64,000 nucleotides of DNA from Phoenix dactylifera (GCF_009389715.1 NW_024068526.1:10001-74000); one strand, 5' to 3'; positions 46,931 through 60,136 are shown, counted from the stretch's first letter. Notes: generated by a model not told the origin, from the letters alone. Program-made: numbers and translations.

Positions 46931-49900
46931 ATTTAATATCCGATTCATATGTTTATCCATTTATAACAATTATCGATATACTTAATATTCGATTCATATC
47001 CATATCTATTTAGAACAAGTATTGTTATTAATTTAGGTATCTTTTTGATATCCATATCTATATTCATATTCATTAAAAAATATGGATACAAATATAGATA
47101 TATCAATATCTTATCAATTTTCAGCCCTAGTGAGGTAGTATTGGAGGCATCAATTTTCACCTGTGCCGGTAACCACTATTTATCAAGTTTTATGAACTTT
47201 AGGCGCCGGTCTTCCCTTTGCCTCTTTGGGCAGCCCTGGGGTTGTTCCTCCCTCTATCGTGGCCTCTTCCTCTAATTGGAGTCGCACCCCTTGACCCTGA
47301 GGATTGCACGGCTGCGGATGCATCAATGAAGCGGGTTACTCTCCGAGTGCCTACGCCGGATAGGGATAGTCGCAAGACTAAAGTGGCTACCTGCGTCAAC
47401 TTTATTCATCAGAAAGATGCCTATATAGCTATGAAAGTGGTAGAGGAACTTCTTTTGATTCAAGGGGCGCCGGTACAAATCATGTTTAGTTTTTTTAAAC
47501 AAAATATGTTTACAAATAAAATATTGTATTATAATAATTGTAGTGATTTATTGATGTTTTTATCTTTTAGCGGGAGAGAGAGAGTATGGTTTTATAAATA
47601 GGGGGAGAAGGTAACGTGAAAAGTAGAATGAAATTCTCTTTGATAGTTGAGAGAGCTCTTGCAGGCATGAGGCTTCTTTATGAGAAGAAGCCAATCTCTT
47701 TATTTTGGCTTTTATTTTTTTCTAAATAAATTTATTTTTCTCTTCCATTTTTTCACTATTATTTTTTTTTGCAATTTTTTACAAATTGTATTTTTATGTT
47801 TGGTGTTTGTTCGGGATCTTGGGCTAAGAGTCCGATCTACTCCGGATAGCTTGTCATTCTATATACCGCAACTTATAGTTGCATAGTTTTGTTTTATGTT
47901 TTCCAAAAGAGTTTTTTTTTTTTTTAAATAACAACCTACCTTTCAATATAGAGCCTTGGTTGCTAATATGAATTATCAAGATGCTAATGTGATTCATTAT
48001 AAGACTTCTAAATATCACAAATCTTTCAATTGTGTGAGATCTGCAAGATCATAGGGATCTATGGTTCTTTTCATGTTAGCATTGACAAATTTTGCAGGTG
48101 TGAGCATTAAGTAATTAAAAGCATATTTTCCACTTCCAATCAATGTCTTGAAGATTATAATCCTCACCATCCTTCAAACTGCTTTATGTTATAAACATGT
48201 AGTAACAATCATTATTTTTCCAGTACTATAGATTGGAAACTTTGTATTTGCTTAGATTTGTTTGAAGATCAGATACGAAGTGTTATAATGATTTTTATTT
48301 ATTTTCTAGTAGTGCATAATATGTTGTTATTACTTGTTGCAATTTATTAATTTAGCTGATAGAGAAAGTTGTACTTAAAAATTCTATATTTTTCTATAAA
48401 ATAATAGTACAAATGATAAAAGAACCTGATGGTGTAACAAGATACAATGCTAATAAAGAAGAAAAATTATTTTTCAATGAGCCATTATTATTAAGATTAC
48501 TTTTAATTCTTATTGATGATAAACCAAATAATTATTCATAATTTTGTTTGACAGAATTTGTTAATTACAACTTATTGCCAGAGATGCAACGATGCTTAAC
48601 CTTGGATTTAGAAAATAAAGAATAAAATAAATTAAAGTATATTTATATATAATTAAGGCAAAAAATAGGGTAAATGCTTCAATTCACATTCACCATACTG
48701 CAACACATTATTGCATAGGTAAGTTTTATGTCTTTCGTTCCTCTTAGCAATCTTACGATGGTTTGGAAAGAACATGCAGCCCTTAATTGCTCGTATGAAT
48801 TATCTAAAGGCTAATGTGATTTCATTATAAGATTTTTAAAAATTGAAAAAAAATTGAAGTGTCTCAGATTTGCAATTCATGAATCTTTTCATACTACATT
48901 GATAAATTGTGCAATCATGAGCTTGAACAATTAAAAGCATATTTTTCATTTCCAATCAAGTGCTTGAATATGTCGATCAACTAACCTATACATGCATAAA
49001 TACTTACATAAATACATATATGTGTACATACATGCATACATACATATAAATACATGTGGACATGCACATATAAGAATGTTAAAATTATACTCATAAAGCA
49101 GCCCAAAGCATCAGCTATAAGTTGGTCAAAAGGTTGGAGATGGAATTTCCTCACTATTGGGTTTAATTGGTTTAGATAATTTTACATCCATCAATGAATG
49201 GAAGCAGTGTTCATCTTGGGGAAAATTGTCAGCATGCTCCTCTTCCTTGGAGAAAGTCCTGAATTTAAATTCGCTAAGACGCTTGTAAACGACGAGTACA
49301 TCGTTGAGATGTAGATTCATATGGTTGCTTATAAAGTTAAACTTGTATTATTAGGTCAGGCTAATTCTAAATTATAATATCTAAATCAAGATTTGTGTGA
49401 TTGTTTTTTTAAGAAAAAAAAAAGAGTGAGATTGTTGTTCATATATATTCATGGGGTCCCAGCTAAATAATTGAATAAAATATCTTAGTATGAATGCAAG
49501 AGCCGGGATTCAAGTCCAGCCTTTAGTTCATAATCAATGAATTATTGCTGAAAGTTGCCCCATCTTCTTCTAAGAAGGAGGACAAATTGTCTTGGTCCCA
49601 ACAGATGGATGCCACACTAACATCTTTGGGCAGCAGAAGCCAGACACTTGGAAAGAAGAATAATGATGCAAGGGAATGAGCAGGGTGGGGAATATTTCTT
49701 CCTCCTTTGTGTGGAGCCTTTTTAACAACATCATGACATCAATGAAATGTTTGGTGGTGTTTCCCACCTTTTTTTTTTTTAATTTACAACAAAAAGGAAG
49801 AAGAGTGAGAGAGAATGAACTAAGGTGCTAAAATAGGTGATATTTTTGCAATGATGAATTAGGCCATTGATTGCAACCTTTCTACCTCCATGATTACTCA

Positions 49901-51295
49901 AATAAATAGGTGGGTGAAGGGCCAACCAATGAACCATATCAACGGTTGGGCAGAACATAGTGGGGCCCTCCAAAAAGAACTACTCTTTTTCACAAAGATA
50001 TGCTGCTCAAAATTTCTCTCTCTGTTTCACATCGTTGAATCTTTTCCCAGTCCATGAAATGAGACTTATAAATCGTTTACCCCCATATGACTCACAAAGC
50101 ATGTTATCTTTTGCCCCCCTATTTCGTCTCCCTTCTGGTGTTCTCTGAGGTCAAGCCTTCATTTAGTGGATGAGTTAGTCTTGCCGAACTCAATCTTTGT
50201 GCCCAACGGCCATTCCTGCGTGTGCTTATAAATTGTTGTAATGGTTTTTTCTTAGATGCAGCACATTGTACTTGCTTAAATGTTCATTTGTATTTCTATG
50301 ATATAATGTTCCCAGGTGGCACTAAAATTTGGTCCATGACAAAGCAAGAGGTGCTTTTCAAGCCCGCTTGCTGAAATTGCATCCAAAATGTTGATAGCCA
50401 AATAACATCAAGAGAAAAAAAAGGTTGCATGGACGGGGACTCATATTAGAGAGGCATTGAGAAGTGTGAACAGGTATTTATGGGCTGCATTCCTGTTCTA
50501 TCTTATGATTTTGACACCTATAATTAAATCTTTTATACGTAAGCTCCATTTTTTGTTATATTTTTCCTGTGGTGATGTTAGATTATAATTGACACCAAGT
50601 TTTCTATGATTTTTTACAACAAAATTTTTACTGTGCAACTTACTCCAGAAACCCCATTCATGTAGATCTGAAGTTTAGATATTGATACTGTAACAGAGAG
50701 TAAAATTTGAAGTATGGGCAGCAAAGACCCTTGTCAAGATTGATGCCATAAAAATACCACTCAAATACCACTTCATAGGAATGCAAAGAGACTTGCGTAA
50801 CAAATTGCTCCAAAGAAATCAGGCATGACACATAACAATAGAAAATCCTCCCCTGCCACACTTTTTCTTCCAAGAAACAACAAAGACCTTCCAACTGCCA
50901 ACCAAATACATAGACTCTTTTCAACCACTCTGAAAAATGAAAAGGAAAGCTCAATTTCCTCCTTATTTCAGTGCTGGAATGGTTGAAAGTTTACAATAGA
51001 AGGCAGTTCAAGAAAAATAAAGATTAGAAATACAGCACAAATGGATAAAATCATAGCATGACAAAAACATCGACCAAACTGTAAACTTGTTACGGCAGCC
51101 TAGCATATGACAAGATATATTTAATATTTAAATCCTTTGATCACCTAAAAATAGCTGTGAAGAACAACCAATATCTTCGAATGTTGTAGTATATGATGAC
51201 AATCGACATGAGTAGATATGACTTATCCTTTACAAAGAAAGAGAAAAGCACCAAATCAGCTTTTAGAAACATTCTTTATGCAATTCCCGGCTTGG
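46041..51295. other. intergenic, no gene seen; several repeats
   Basis: This is AT-rich. It contains (TA)n(GT)n at 46893-46930 and an ACAT-type microsatellite at about 48990-49060. A diverged direct duplication links 47955-48165 and 48780-48975 (shared words gctaatgtgatt, cattataaga, attaaaagcatattt). The small frames at 47218-47601 (plus) and 49126-49320 (minus) match no family I know. They may be decayed exons or noise. Confidence 0.55.
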
Positions 51296-54200
51296 TTATT
51301 CACAACATTCACCAGATTTTTGGGCCAACACAACCCCAAGAGCAACAATTAAGGCATACATGGAATTTGGCAACCTCTGCACTACTTTGCCCACACCAGG
51401 CACCCCTTCAGTGGCTCTCTTTGTCATCAGCGCCACTGTTGGAGTCACCACCAATGCAAGTATCAGATTCCGACTGACTGTAGTTATGGTATCAGCTGTC
51501 AATTCATGGATGAATTCTGCAAACTCTTCACGGTCAAGAAGCCCATCAAGGTTAATATCATATTCCTGCATGAAGGAAACAGAAAATGATTATGTTTTGC
51601 AGATTAATCAAATTACATATTATAGTCACCCTAATATTCTATCAAAAAAGTGTGACCATGCAAATTCTTCTTTAGTCAACTTAATCGTCATTGGATATTT
51701 GATGATAGAACGAAGCAATTATGGAAAAGATTATTTGCATGGTGGAAGGTTGATTCCATTCAAATGCTAGCATATCTTTGTGCTCCTCTTTTTGTGACTT
51801 CTGAAGTAGCTAGTGTGAAAATCCATGATATTTTTTAGTAATGAGTCCTATGAAGAAATTAAAACATGACCTCATAAGATACTACCAATTGGGTCAAAAG
51901 CAAGAGATGTGAGAACTAAGAAGTTAAAAAAAAAAGGATTTGTAAATGAAGATGCATAACTACCAGTGGGACTTCAGAGAAGCAGTTATATGACCAGCAC
52001 TAAATTATGGACAAGGATAAGATGTCCAGAGAAAAGATGAGGATCTGAGATGTATATGAAAAAGGATGAATAAAAAAGGAGAGGACTATAGAAAGCTTAA
52101 AAGAATCAGCAGCAGAAGATAAAAGGAGAATAGATTATTAGGTATATCCACGTGTGGGACTAGTAGGAATGGGGTACATTGAACCGCCCTGATTGGGGAG
52201 GGGGGTTGCAGGAATACGGTCCTAAAACCAAGTCAGAGCTACATTGCTCATTTAGTAGCAGGAAACTTCGATCCAGGGTGAGATACCCACTTTGGAAACT
52301 CAAACTTGCATTCTCTTCCTGACCATTTCTTTTATTCGCATATTTGTTTAAAATATCCACTTCCCTGCACCTGCACATGCTCTTGATTTGGCAACTAAGA
52401 TTGCTCACACAATAATATGGATGTTGGGGCTGGACAGTGGCATGAGTTGGTTTCTTTGTAACTCAGTGAGTGAGAGAGAGAGATGACAATTTGACAATCT
52501 GCTGACTATATTGAAATATTCTGATGACATATAAGCACATTAAAAATTTGAACCAAGAAATTGAAGCATATTAAATGAAGACGTATTACCTACAAAATAG
52601 TTATAATCAAGAAAAAATAGATTAACCTATCTATGAAAAAAACCCATAGTTGATTATGGGGTAACTAACAAAAGAAGCATGTCCCATATATAAAACTAAT
52701 TCATAAAATTTAAATCCTTACATACAGTAAATTAAGCAAATCGATGTCCCAAAACTATGTTACAGTTTTCCTAAAAAATACAATTCATGTTTCAGCAATA
52801 AATCATAACAACTGCAATATTCTTTCCTATTAACAACTGCAATATTCTTTCCTATAAAAAGGTTTTCATTGGTAAAAATCAAAGAAAATATCCCGCAAGT
52901 ATAGGAACCCATATGAGCTTCAACACATTTCCAGCATTGGCAGCTCCGTCAAGAACCTAGGTGCCTTGGCACAAAGCATCAATCACTCTTTCATGGAAGC
53001 AACACAAAAATCTTAAAATAATTTCCATTCTGAAGGGCTTGGCTTCGACAACCAGGGAAAAGTTAGTATCCATTCCCCCAAATGTGTGGGACACGGTCTC
53101 TCGTTTACAAATGAATGTTTAAACAATAACATCTTGAGCCTTGAGTTTAGCCAATATGCATGTTATTCGTGTCATGTGAAAAATGACCAATTCAAATATA
53201 TGGTAACTTGAGGTAGGTTATAGCTTTGGATTGTGATACTTGTCTTGTGAAAGAATGAAGCCATTTGGACTGATAAAGAAACAATGGGCTCATCCAATCT
53301 TCTCAATTCACAAGCACATCTAAGCCATCTAGGATTCACCTTCAATTCCCAGACTTTATGTTTTCCTTGGAAGGTATTGCAAGATAAAAATATATAACAG
53401 CAGTGCTACACAAAGTTACGCTTGTGCATCTGCTGATACCCGCATGCCACTGGAATACTCTGTATGACAAATTATTTGATTGTCATGCTGCCACCGTGTA
53501 TTCACGATTTTTCCATTATTATCCAGCAGACTTCAGATGGTTTAAGGATTCACTCCTAATACTATTTCTTAGGTTAAAGAAGTCAATTTTGCAGAATCAA
53601 ATGAACCCAATTAACAAATCTTAGCCTTCAAGTGTGCTAACTGTTTATCTTCACTTTCTATAGAAAGACCACAAATTTAATAGAAACATTTACATACCAG
53701 ATTTCCTTGATAAACCTTTGTTTGTCACCCATTCAAAACCATATTCAGATAACTTCTATCTAATTGGGTTGCTCTATTTCTACCCAATAATTTTGATCTA
53801 AAAGAACACATACAACGTTTTACATTAATTTATCACTAGCATCCTAGCATGGATCACGCACTTGCAGAAATATAGTGCTTTCAATTTGAACTACACTGCA
53901 TCTAGAAGTGTAATTCTTCATGCACAGAATTACAAGCATGCGACCATGTCTCTGATACTTCAATGTCATTTTATTAGGAATGCAAGAGCACTTAGATGCC
54001 ATGATTGAGATGGTGAATATAAGACATCCTCTATCATCATGGACATAGAAGACATCTTCTATGTCATGATTGAGATGGTGAATTATAAGACATCTTTTGA
54101 TACACTTTGTTCATGACCTTAATGAACCATCATGACTTGCTGTCATTTACATCAGGAAAAAGAAAAAAGTCTTTTTAACTCACAAGTTTTCTTCTATTTC

Positions 54201-56067
54201 ACCTCTTGGTCATAGATAGAGTACCTTGAATGTTCTAATGTTCTGAATGCACGAATAAAGTACAGAAATTATCAAAGGAACAACTATCGAGGCACAATTC
54301 ATGAATAAACAAAAAAAATATTAGAAAGAGAGGGCAAGGGACATAATGTATGCCAAACAAATGTGAACTTACAAAGTAGGAAAGAGTATTTTATTTTCAT
54401 ACCTAAACCAAACTAGTTCTGGTACCATGCTTCTGTAAGCAAAGGGTACATGAGGGACAATGAAGAATAGATGAATTATTTTCGAAAATTACTTTTTTTT
54501 TAACTTCAAATATGTTTCTTCTTGTTTTCATAGCTTTACACCAAATCGTCTCAAGATTATATCTTTGGTAAGAAATCGAGAAATAAACACTTGATTGATA
54601 ATCAAGTGAGAATCTAATCAAACTACAAAAAAAAAAAAAATATTTTATAAGAGACTCAAATCTAAGGAAAGTACAGAAATTACAATGGAACATACTTTTC
54701 AAATTCCAAATAAATCCACCCAAACAGTCTGCCAAAAACTTCATAGTTACTGCTAAAAGTACTCATGAGTTAAATAGGTGAGATATGACCTAAAGAATGA
54801 GCGGGATGAGGTGGATCATACTTGACCTTATCTGCTTTCTATTGTTCTGAACGCACGGATAAAGTACAGAAATTATCAATGGAACAACTATAGAGGCACA
54901 TTCATGAATAAACAAACCAAAAAATTATTAGAAAGAGAGGGCAAGGGACATAATGCATGCCAAACAAATGTGAACTTACAAAGTAGGAAAAAGTATTTTA
55001 TTTTCATACCTAAACCCATAATATATCATACTGGCCTGAATCGAACGGTACGAAACGTACCGTACTGTACTAGTTCGGTACCGAAATCCGGTATAGGTGG
55101 CGTACCGGCGCTTGGTACACTAAAAAAATTCCGTACCATACCGTATCTACATTGTGTTTGTGTGGCACCAGTACATGGTTTGATATAGAAATGGTGAACC
55201 TTGCCTAAATCAAACTACCTCCGGAACCATGCTTCTGCTTCTGCAAGCAAAGGGTACATGTGGGACAATGAAGAATAGATGAATTATTTTCGAAAATTAC
55301 TTTTTTTTTACTTAAAATATGTTTGTTCTTGCTTTCATAGCTTTACACCAAATCGTCTCAAGATTATATCTTTGGTAAGAAATCAAGAAATAAACACTTG
55401 ATTGATAATCAGGTGAGTATCTGATCAAACAACACCAAAATTTTATTTCATAGGAGACTCAAATCTAAGGAAATGAATATTCTACTCCCAAACTGAATCA
55501 TCTCTATAAACCACAGCAATCATATGATTCCAGACTGAAAAGATCAACAACAATCAACGTTAGAACAAAACAAAGCTAACGGACTCTTATCAAACTATTC
55601 CATCATACACACCAACCAGCTAACTAAACCCTAATCAAAACAAATTAAAGAATATTTTTAACGAAATCCAGCAATCCTAATGGACTGCATTCACTAAAAT
55701 CGTACGAATCAAAGTTAGGCCGCACCACAACCAAATCGAAGCATACCCGTATCATAGCTTTCAGCTTCTCCCTTGAGGGAGGGTCGTGATGAGGCCCAGG
55801 CAAGCGCTTGTTGATCTCACTGTAATCCAGAAAACAATCAGAGCAGGAATTAAAGAACCTAACAGATTAACTCAGAAAAAAAAAAAACAAATCCTAAGAA
55901 AAATCAGACTACTTGTAGACGCGAAGGACGGCGATGTAGAGATCCGGGAAAGAGAGGCCGCCCTCCGATTTGGAGTCGGCGTCGCTGATATGGTCGAAGA
56001 CGTGATCGGTTATCTTCCGTATTTGCCTCTCCTTCCACTGCCTCCCTGCCCATATATCTCTCTCCAT
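51296..56067 (-). CDS. small EF-hand calcium-binding protein (165 aa), three exons
   Basis: The exons are 56067-55913, 55819-55747 and 51565-51296. Introns have gtagtc..ttacag and gtatgc..atgcag ends and join in frame. The start MERDIWAGRQWKERQIRKIT is the first ATG in frame with the conserved part. A degenerate first EF region lies near residues 25-43 (FDHISDADSK, then LSFPDL). A canonical loop follows at residues 79-90: Asp79, Asn81, Asp83, Gly84, Asp87 and Glu90. The C-terminal half has two hydrophobic stretches (about 108-122 and 143-158), so membrane association is possible. It belongs to a plant family related to Arabidopsis At1g64850; its role is probably calcium-dependent but is not defined. 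The second intron is 4181 bp and holds several repeats. Confidence 0.85.
52807..52856. repeat. 25-bp tandem duplication
   Basis: aacaactgcaatattctttc begins two adjacent copies that differ at the last base. It lies in the long intron of the EF-hand gene. Confidence 0.85.
54239..55473. repeat. direct duplication in the EF-hand intron (offset 604 bp)
   Basis: Copy A is 54239-54670 and copy B is 54843-55473. They share ttctgaa(t/c)gcacg(a/g)ataaagtac at the left and gagactcaaatctaagg at the right, with moderate divergence. Copy B alone carries the 189-bp insertion at 55015-55203. Confidence 0.85.
55015..55203. mobile_element. 189-bp GTAC-rich insertion (MITE-like or SINE-like)
   Basis: It is absent from the sister copy (between 54405 and 54415) and flanked by the direct 6-mer cctaaa (55009-55014 and 55204-55209), a likely target duplication. 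The interior is rich in ggtacg/cgtacc words (ggtacgaaacgtacc, ttcggtaccgaa). The superfamily is not determined. Confidence 0.7.
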
Positions 56068-56648
56068 GGACTAAGTTTTTGAATAATATTGAGATGGATA
56101 AGAGAGGAGGAAGAACGGGGAATAAGGGAAAGGGAGATACCATGGATTTTATCCTGAATAGTGGCCAATACCTGCCCCATCGGCGAGAAGACAGACGCTC
56201 AGATACACAGAGGGGGGAGGGAGAGAGGGAGCTCTCAGAAGTTGGTAGGGAGAGAGAAAGAGAGATGGCGAGAAGGACGGAGGGTTTAAAAACTAAAAAT
56301 TCGGTAGCGACAGGAGGGAAGGAAGAGGGGAAGTATCTTGGGAATCTGACCATTTTTTCTCGATTTCTTTATGTCTTTTTTTTTTCTTTTCTTTTTTTTG
56401 CTGCTTAGGCGGAGTGAGACGCGAGTGCGGAGACCTCCCATAAAATCAGGAGACAATATATCATGGAGAGCAGTGGGCAGCTCTCCTCCCTGCATCCATA
56501 AAGTACCGCCTGAGTGACTGACCACGTAAAAAGCCACCCAATCAGCGATCTTATTAGTCTCCCTATAAACATATCTGGTCAGAAAAGCGTCTCTATCTCT
56601 ATCCATGATCCAAATATATTGAAGTAGGGGATGATCTCACCCCGACAT

Positions 56649-56699
56649 AAAAATTTGGATCATTTCTCGATTTATGCATGTCATCTTTATACAGAGGTC

Positions 56700-56730
<31 letters not shown>

Positions 56731-56751
56731 GTCGGATGTCTCTGAAGAGGC
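56649..56751 (-). ncRNA. U6 snRNA-like sequence, probably a pseudogene
   Basis: The minus strand reads a full-length U6 relative. It has a 5' stem near gcctcttcagagac, catccgacaaaattggaac, the intact acagagaagattagcatg core (ACAGAGA box and AGC), then a mutated internal stem region, cataaatcgagaaatg, and a terminal aattttt. About ten bases differ from the conserved plant U6, several in the otherwise rigid internal stem. I saw no upstream sequence element (RTCCCACATCG) and no well-placed TATA within 100 bp. Retroposed U6 copies of this kind are common, so function is doubtful. Confidence 0.85.
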
Positions 56752-57389
56752 TTATGTGCTTTTTGATAGATAAGCCAAATCAATTTTTAATCATAGATAG
56801 ATTAATTTATTTTTACTTATTTATTAAACATGTTGGATTCATATTTCGCTTACACTCATTCAACCATCAAGCTTTCGCAGCCCATAAGATTCAGGCCGCC
56901 CAACTCTAAACCTGCTATAGCCCCAGTCCTAATTACAGTAGTACAATCTACGAATTTTATAGAATTTTTGCTTCAATCATCCAAACAAATCTTTAGAGGA
57001 TTTAGAACCCAGTTGGAGTCTATGACTCCGGACCTTGGTCCATGAGTGCATTACGTTGACAATTCTTTTATTCTCTTCTCTCTTCTCATTATATTTCGAC
57101 TCCTCCATGCTCTCTAAGCCACCTAGTTTGTAAGATTCTTTTGCTCTATTCAAGATCCAAACCTTTGGCCTAACTCCATATTTGATTCTTTTTTCAGGTG
57201 TTCCGAAGCTTCACAACATATTGCCTTTCTTGGTTAAAAATGCAAAAATAATAAGGGGAAATTGAAAATCAAGGCAAGCTCCATTCTCATCCAAAGGGAG
57301 AGGCTTTGTTCAATAAAGACAAGAAAAATAAAAATGCTTTTGGGGGTTTAATAATGGGCAGGAATCAAGTGCATCCAAATATGGAAGAA

Positions 57390-58320
57390 AGAGATTAGCT
57401 ACTTCTGATAATCCTACCATATGTCAAATTTGTAGAAAAAAAGTTGGGCATTCACCTATCTAATGTAGGTATCAATTTAATCACTCTTTCCAAGAAGAAG
57501 ATATTTCTAAAGCATTTGCTTGTATAACTTTAGCCAATAATCATGATTGAGATTGTTTCATAGTCGGCGGTGCTGCTTTTCACATGTTCATATCACTTCG
57601 AGGTCTCCGCCGATGATTTTGTGATTAAGGACGGGAAAATAGGGAAGGTGGTAGCATCCAAGAACTCGATAAGGTGATTTATGTGCCATCACCTTATCAT
57701 CAAAGGCACTATTCTCTACATGATTCAAGGTCGTTGATGAAGATGTATGACATGAGCAGTTGCAACTTCCACAATTCAAGGTAATTTGATTTCTCAAGGA
57801 TAAAGGAATGAATCTAGTAGAAGGAAACGATCAAAGCAAGGCCACTTATGAAAGTGGTCAACTAGGAAAGGTCTGGTAGATTGCCTTCCCTCTCTATTTC
57901 TAATAGTAATCAATCATCTAAGAAATTGCATTATGATTTATGGTCCTATCACCTCGGTTCAAAATTTTTGCTTTGTGGATGATAAGACTTGAATTGCAGA
58001 GATATTTCCATTGAGGTAAAGATCTGACTATTTCTACTGTTTCCTTCCATCTGAAAAATAGATGGCATGACAATTTGAAAAACTATAAAAATATTTCAAT
58101 TGGACGGTGGAGGAGAATTTATGAGAGCCGATTTTATTGATCACTTCAAATATCCAGAATAGTCCATCAAAAGTCTTACCCACGCACATAAGCACAAAAT
58201 AGAGAAGTCTGAATGTAAACATCACAACATTTGTGAGATTGATTTGACAATGACGTTCCAAAAGTAAAGTGTCTCAAAAATATTGTGCCGAAGCCTTTCT
58301 AATTGCTATGTTTATTATAA
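57390..58320 (+). pseudogene. decayed Ty1/copia gag-pol fragment
   Basis: Many stops and frameshifts, but motifs appear in copia order. A zinc knuckle (CQIC, then GHS) lies near 57437 with the usual HSFQ tail, then a protease-like stretch near 57560, and a pre-integrase LHYDLWSYHLG near 57930. Integrase core remnants follow (DGGGEF-like reading near 58110; an HIVETGLTLLF-like reading near 58230). It is unrelated in sequence to the young copia at 1108-11284. No LTRs were seen. 56752-57389 holds no gene I can identify. Confidence 0.7.
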
Positions 58321-59284
58321 ATAGATTGTTTTCAATTGGGCCCGGCCCGAGCTCAATTGGGGCGGTTCGAATTATCCGTTGAGGCTAAAAATAGGTATGG
58401 CGATTAAACTTTAACATTTTATAATATTGCTTCATATATAAATAAGCTAGCTAAAAATTGGGGTCACTCATCCTGAGCTGACCCGACCCATTTGCACCCG
58501 TAGTCATCAGCTTATTTGTTTGGATATGAGAGAAACTTCAACCTTTGATGCAATATGAGAGAAAAATTTGGGTCCAAGAAAAGATTGTCGCTTCTATAAT
58601 AATTTCAAAAGTACGACATTGTATATAGATACACACGCAAACCAAGCTTTTTTTACAAAAGTCAAAACTAAGCTATCATCATGTTATAAAATAGGCTTAA
58701 TGACAACTATCCTTTTCGTTCATACGTAAATTTAAATATACCTATCAAATTGAATATATCTTCTTGTTCTAGTGATCAATTTTTCTTTTTCTAAAAGAAA
58801 CTAATAAATTATTATTATTACTATTTAGATCTAAGTGCATGGCAAATATTCCATGACAATGGGAAACAAACAGTTATGATAGGGCCCTCTCATTTTGGGA
58901 ACATGCATGCCATTTAAACAACAGTGCATGATTGGATAAAATATTGAAACCTTGCTTTTCGGCTTGGGGCTCACCATTGGAGCCCTTAGGACTTCAAGTG
59001 GGAACCCACGAACACCGGGGGACAAGGTGGAGCGCCATCTTATAGTTGGTCTACTCATTCAAACGGCCAGTCTCGTTGTTATCACGTGACAAACCAACGC
59101 TAGTATAATACGAATCCGAGATCTCGCCCTCCATCATCTTGTCTTGCGAATCTCAAAGCACGCCATAGATGGACTCCCATCTCATCTAACCGTCTATTTT
59201 TCAGCATTCCGTATTGGATGAGGGCAAATCCGTAGATATAACAGAGGTTAGTGGCATTTGACCGCAGTCCTTAGAGAGCGCTCC
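58321..59284. other. intergenic, no gene seen
   Basis: This is AT-rich sequence between the old copia fragment and the Mutator-like element. Small frames lack recognisable motifs. The last 100 bp become GC-rich towards the target site. Confidence 0.6.
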
Positions 59285-59293
59285 GTCGTCGTC

Positions 59294-59338
59294 GGGTAGT
59301 TCTATATACACCCCCCCCTATTGCTCAGGACACCCCCC
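59294..59338 (+). repeat. left terminal inverted repeat of the Mutator-like element
   Basis: It starts gggtagttctatataca and ends in a cccccc run. It matches the right end in reverse complement with one or two differences. Confidence 0.85.
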
Positions 59339-59541
59339 AAAAGCCAAAAAGAAAATACCCAAACTAACCTTTAGTGTAATTACCATATTGCCCTTGAAAT
59401 TTTCTCATACACCCCCCTTCCTCCTCCTCCGTTTCGTTTTGAAAAGAAAAAAAAAACCCCCCCTCAAACCTCCCTTAAACCCCTCGATCCATTTACATCG
59501 TTTAGGCGATCTTTGAAGGAGATTTAAGCCCCATTCGAAGC

Positions 59542-59586
59542 ATGGACAAGCAACTAGTGATTTGGGACGAAGAATCGGCCGCAAAG
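59542..59586 (+). other. possible retained first exon within the Mutator-like element
   Basis: ATG 59542 opens 15 codons (MDKQLVIWDEESAAK) that end exactly at a strong donor, aaag|gtacgtg, at 59587. No downstream exon is recognisable. It could be the start of a former transposase or captured gene, or chance. Confidence 0.35.
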
Positions 59587-59652
59587 GTACGTGTTCCACC
59601 TTGTTTCGAAATTTTTTTTTTTCACGATTCGTGCTCCGTTCGGCACTGGATC

Positions 59653-59830
59653 GCCGAACAAAAGGCTTCTGTTCGGCTGAACAGTGCCGAACAGAAGCCT
59701 TCTGTTCGGCAACCCTCAACCGAATTCTTCTGTTCGGCTGCACAGTGCCGAACAGAAGGCTTCTGTCCGGCACTGTGCAGCCGAACAGAAGGGTTCTGTC
59801 CGGCTCTGTGCAGCCGAACAGAATGCCGGC
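59653..59830. repeat. array of 25-bp palindromes inside the Mutator-like element
   Basis: Near-perfect palindromes of the form gccgaacagaag-n-ttctg(t)tcggc occur at 59653-59677, 59686-59710, 59747-59771 and 59780-59804, with half-sites at 59719-59738 and 59813-59830. Spacers contain cagtg/cactg words that are themselves inverted. The array keeps both strands open, giving long spurious frames each way. Confidence 0.85.
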
Positions 59831-60136
59831 GACGAGAGGGAGAAGGAGGAACGGGGAGGTTTTGGGCGTTGGCGAGGTGCTTTGGGCGGAACAGTTCAAA
59901 GGGAGACGGAGGGGGTTTGGCCGCCGGCGAGGTGCTTGAGGCGAGGTTTTTTGGGCGGAAGGGAGAAGCCGGCGGGTGTTTTGGAGGGGAAGAGCGGGGT
60001 GGGGGGGTTTGGGGGGTGTAGAGAGCAATTTAGGTGAGGGGGTGGGGAGGGTGAGGGGTAATTTAGGAATTTTTAATTTTAGGGGTGTCCTTAGCAAATG
60101 GGGGGTGTAGAGAGTATTTAATTTTTTTTTAATTTT

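Noticed and set aside
47218..47601. 127-codon plus-strand frame
   Set aside because: No recognisable domain, competing frames on both strands, and AT-rich low-complexity tail.
56649..56751. Functional U6 gene
   Set aside because: There is no upstream sequence element or well-placed TATA, and several changes at conserved bases.
59405..60097. 230-codon minus frame through the Mutator-like element
   Set aside because: It depends on the palindrome array, which reads open both ways, and ends in low-complexity Pro/Lys-rich sequence.
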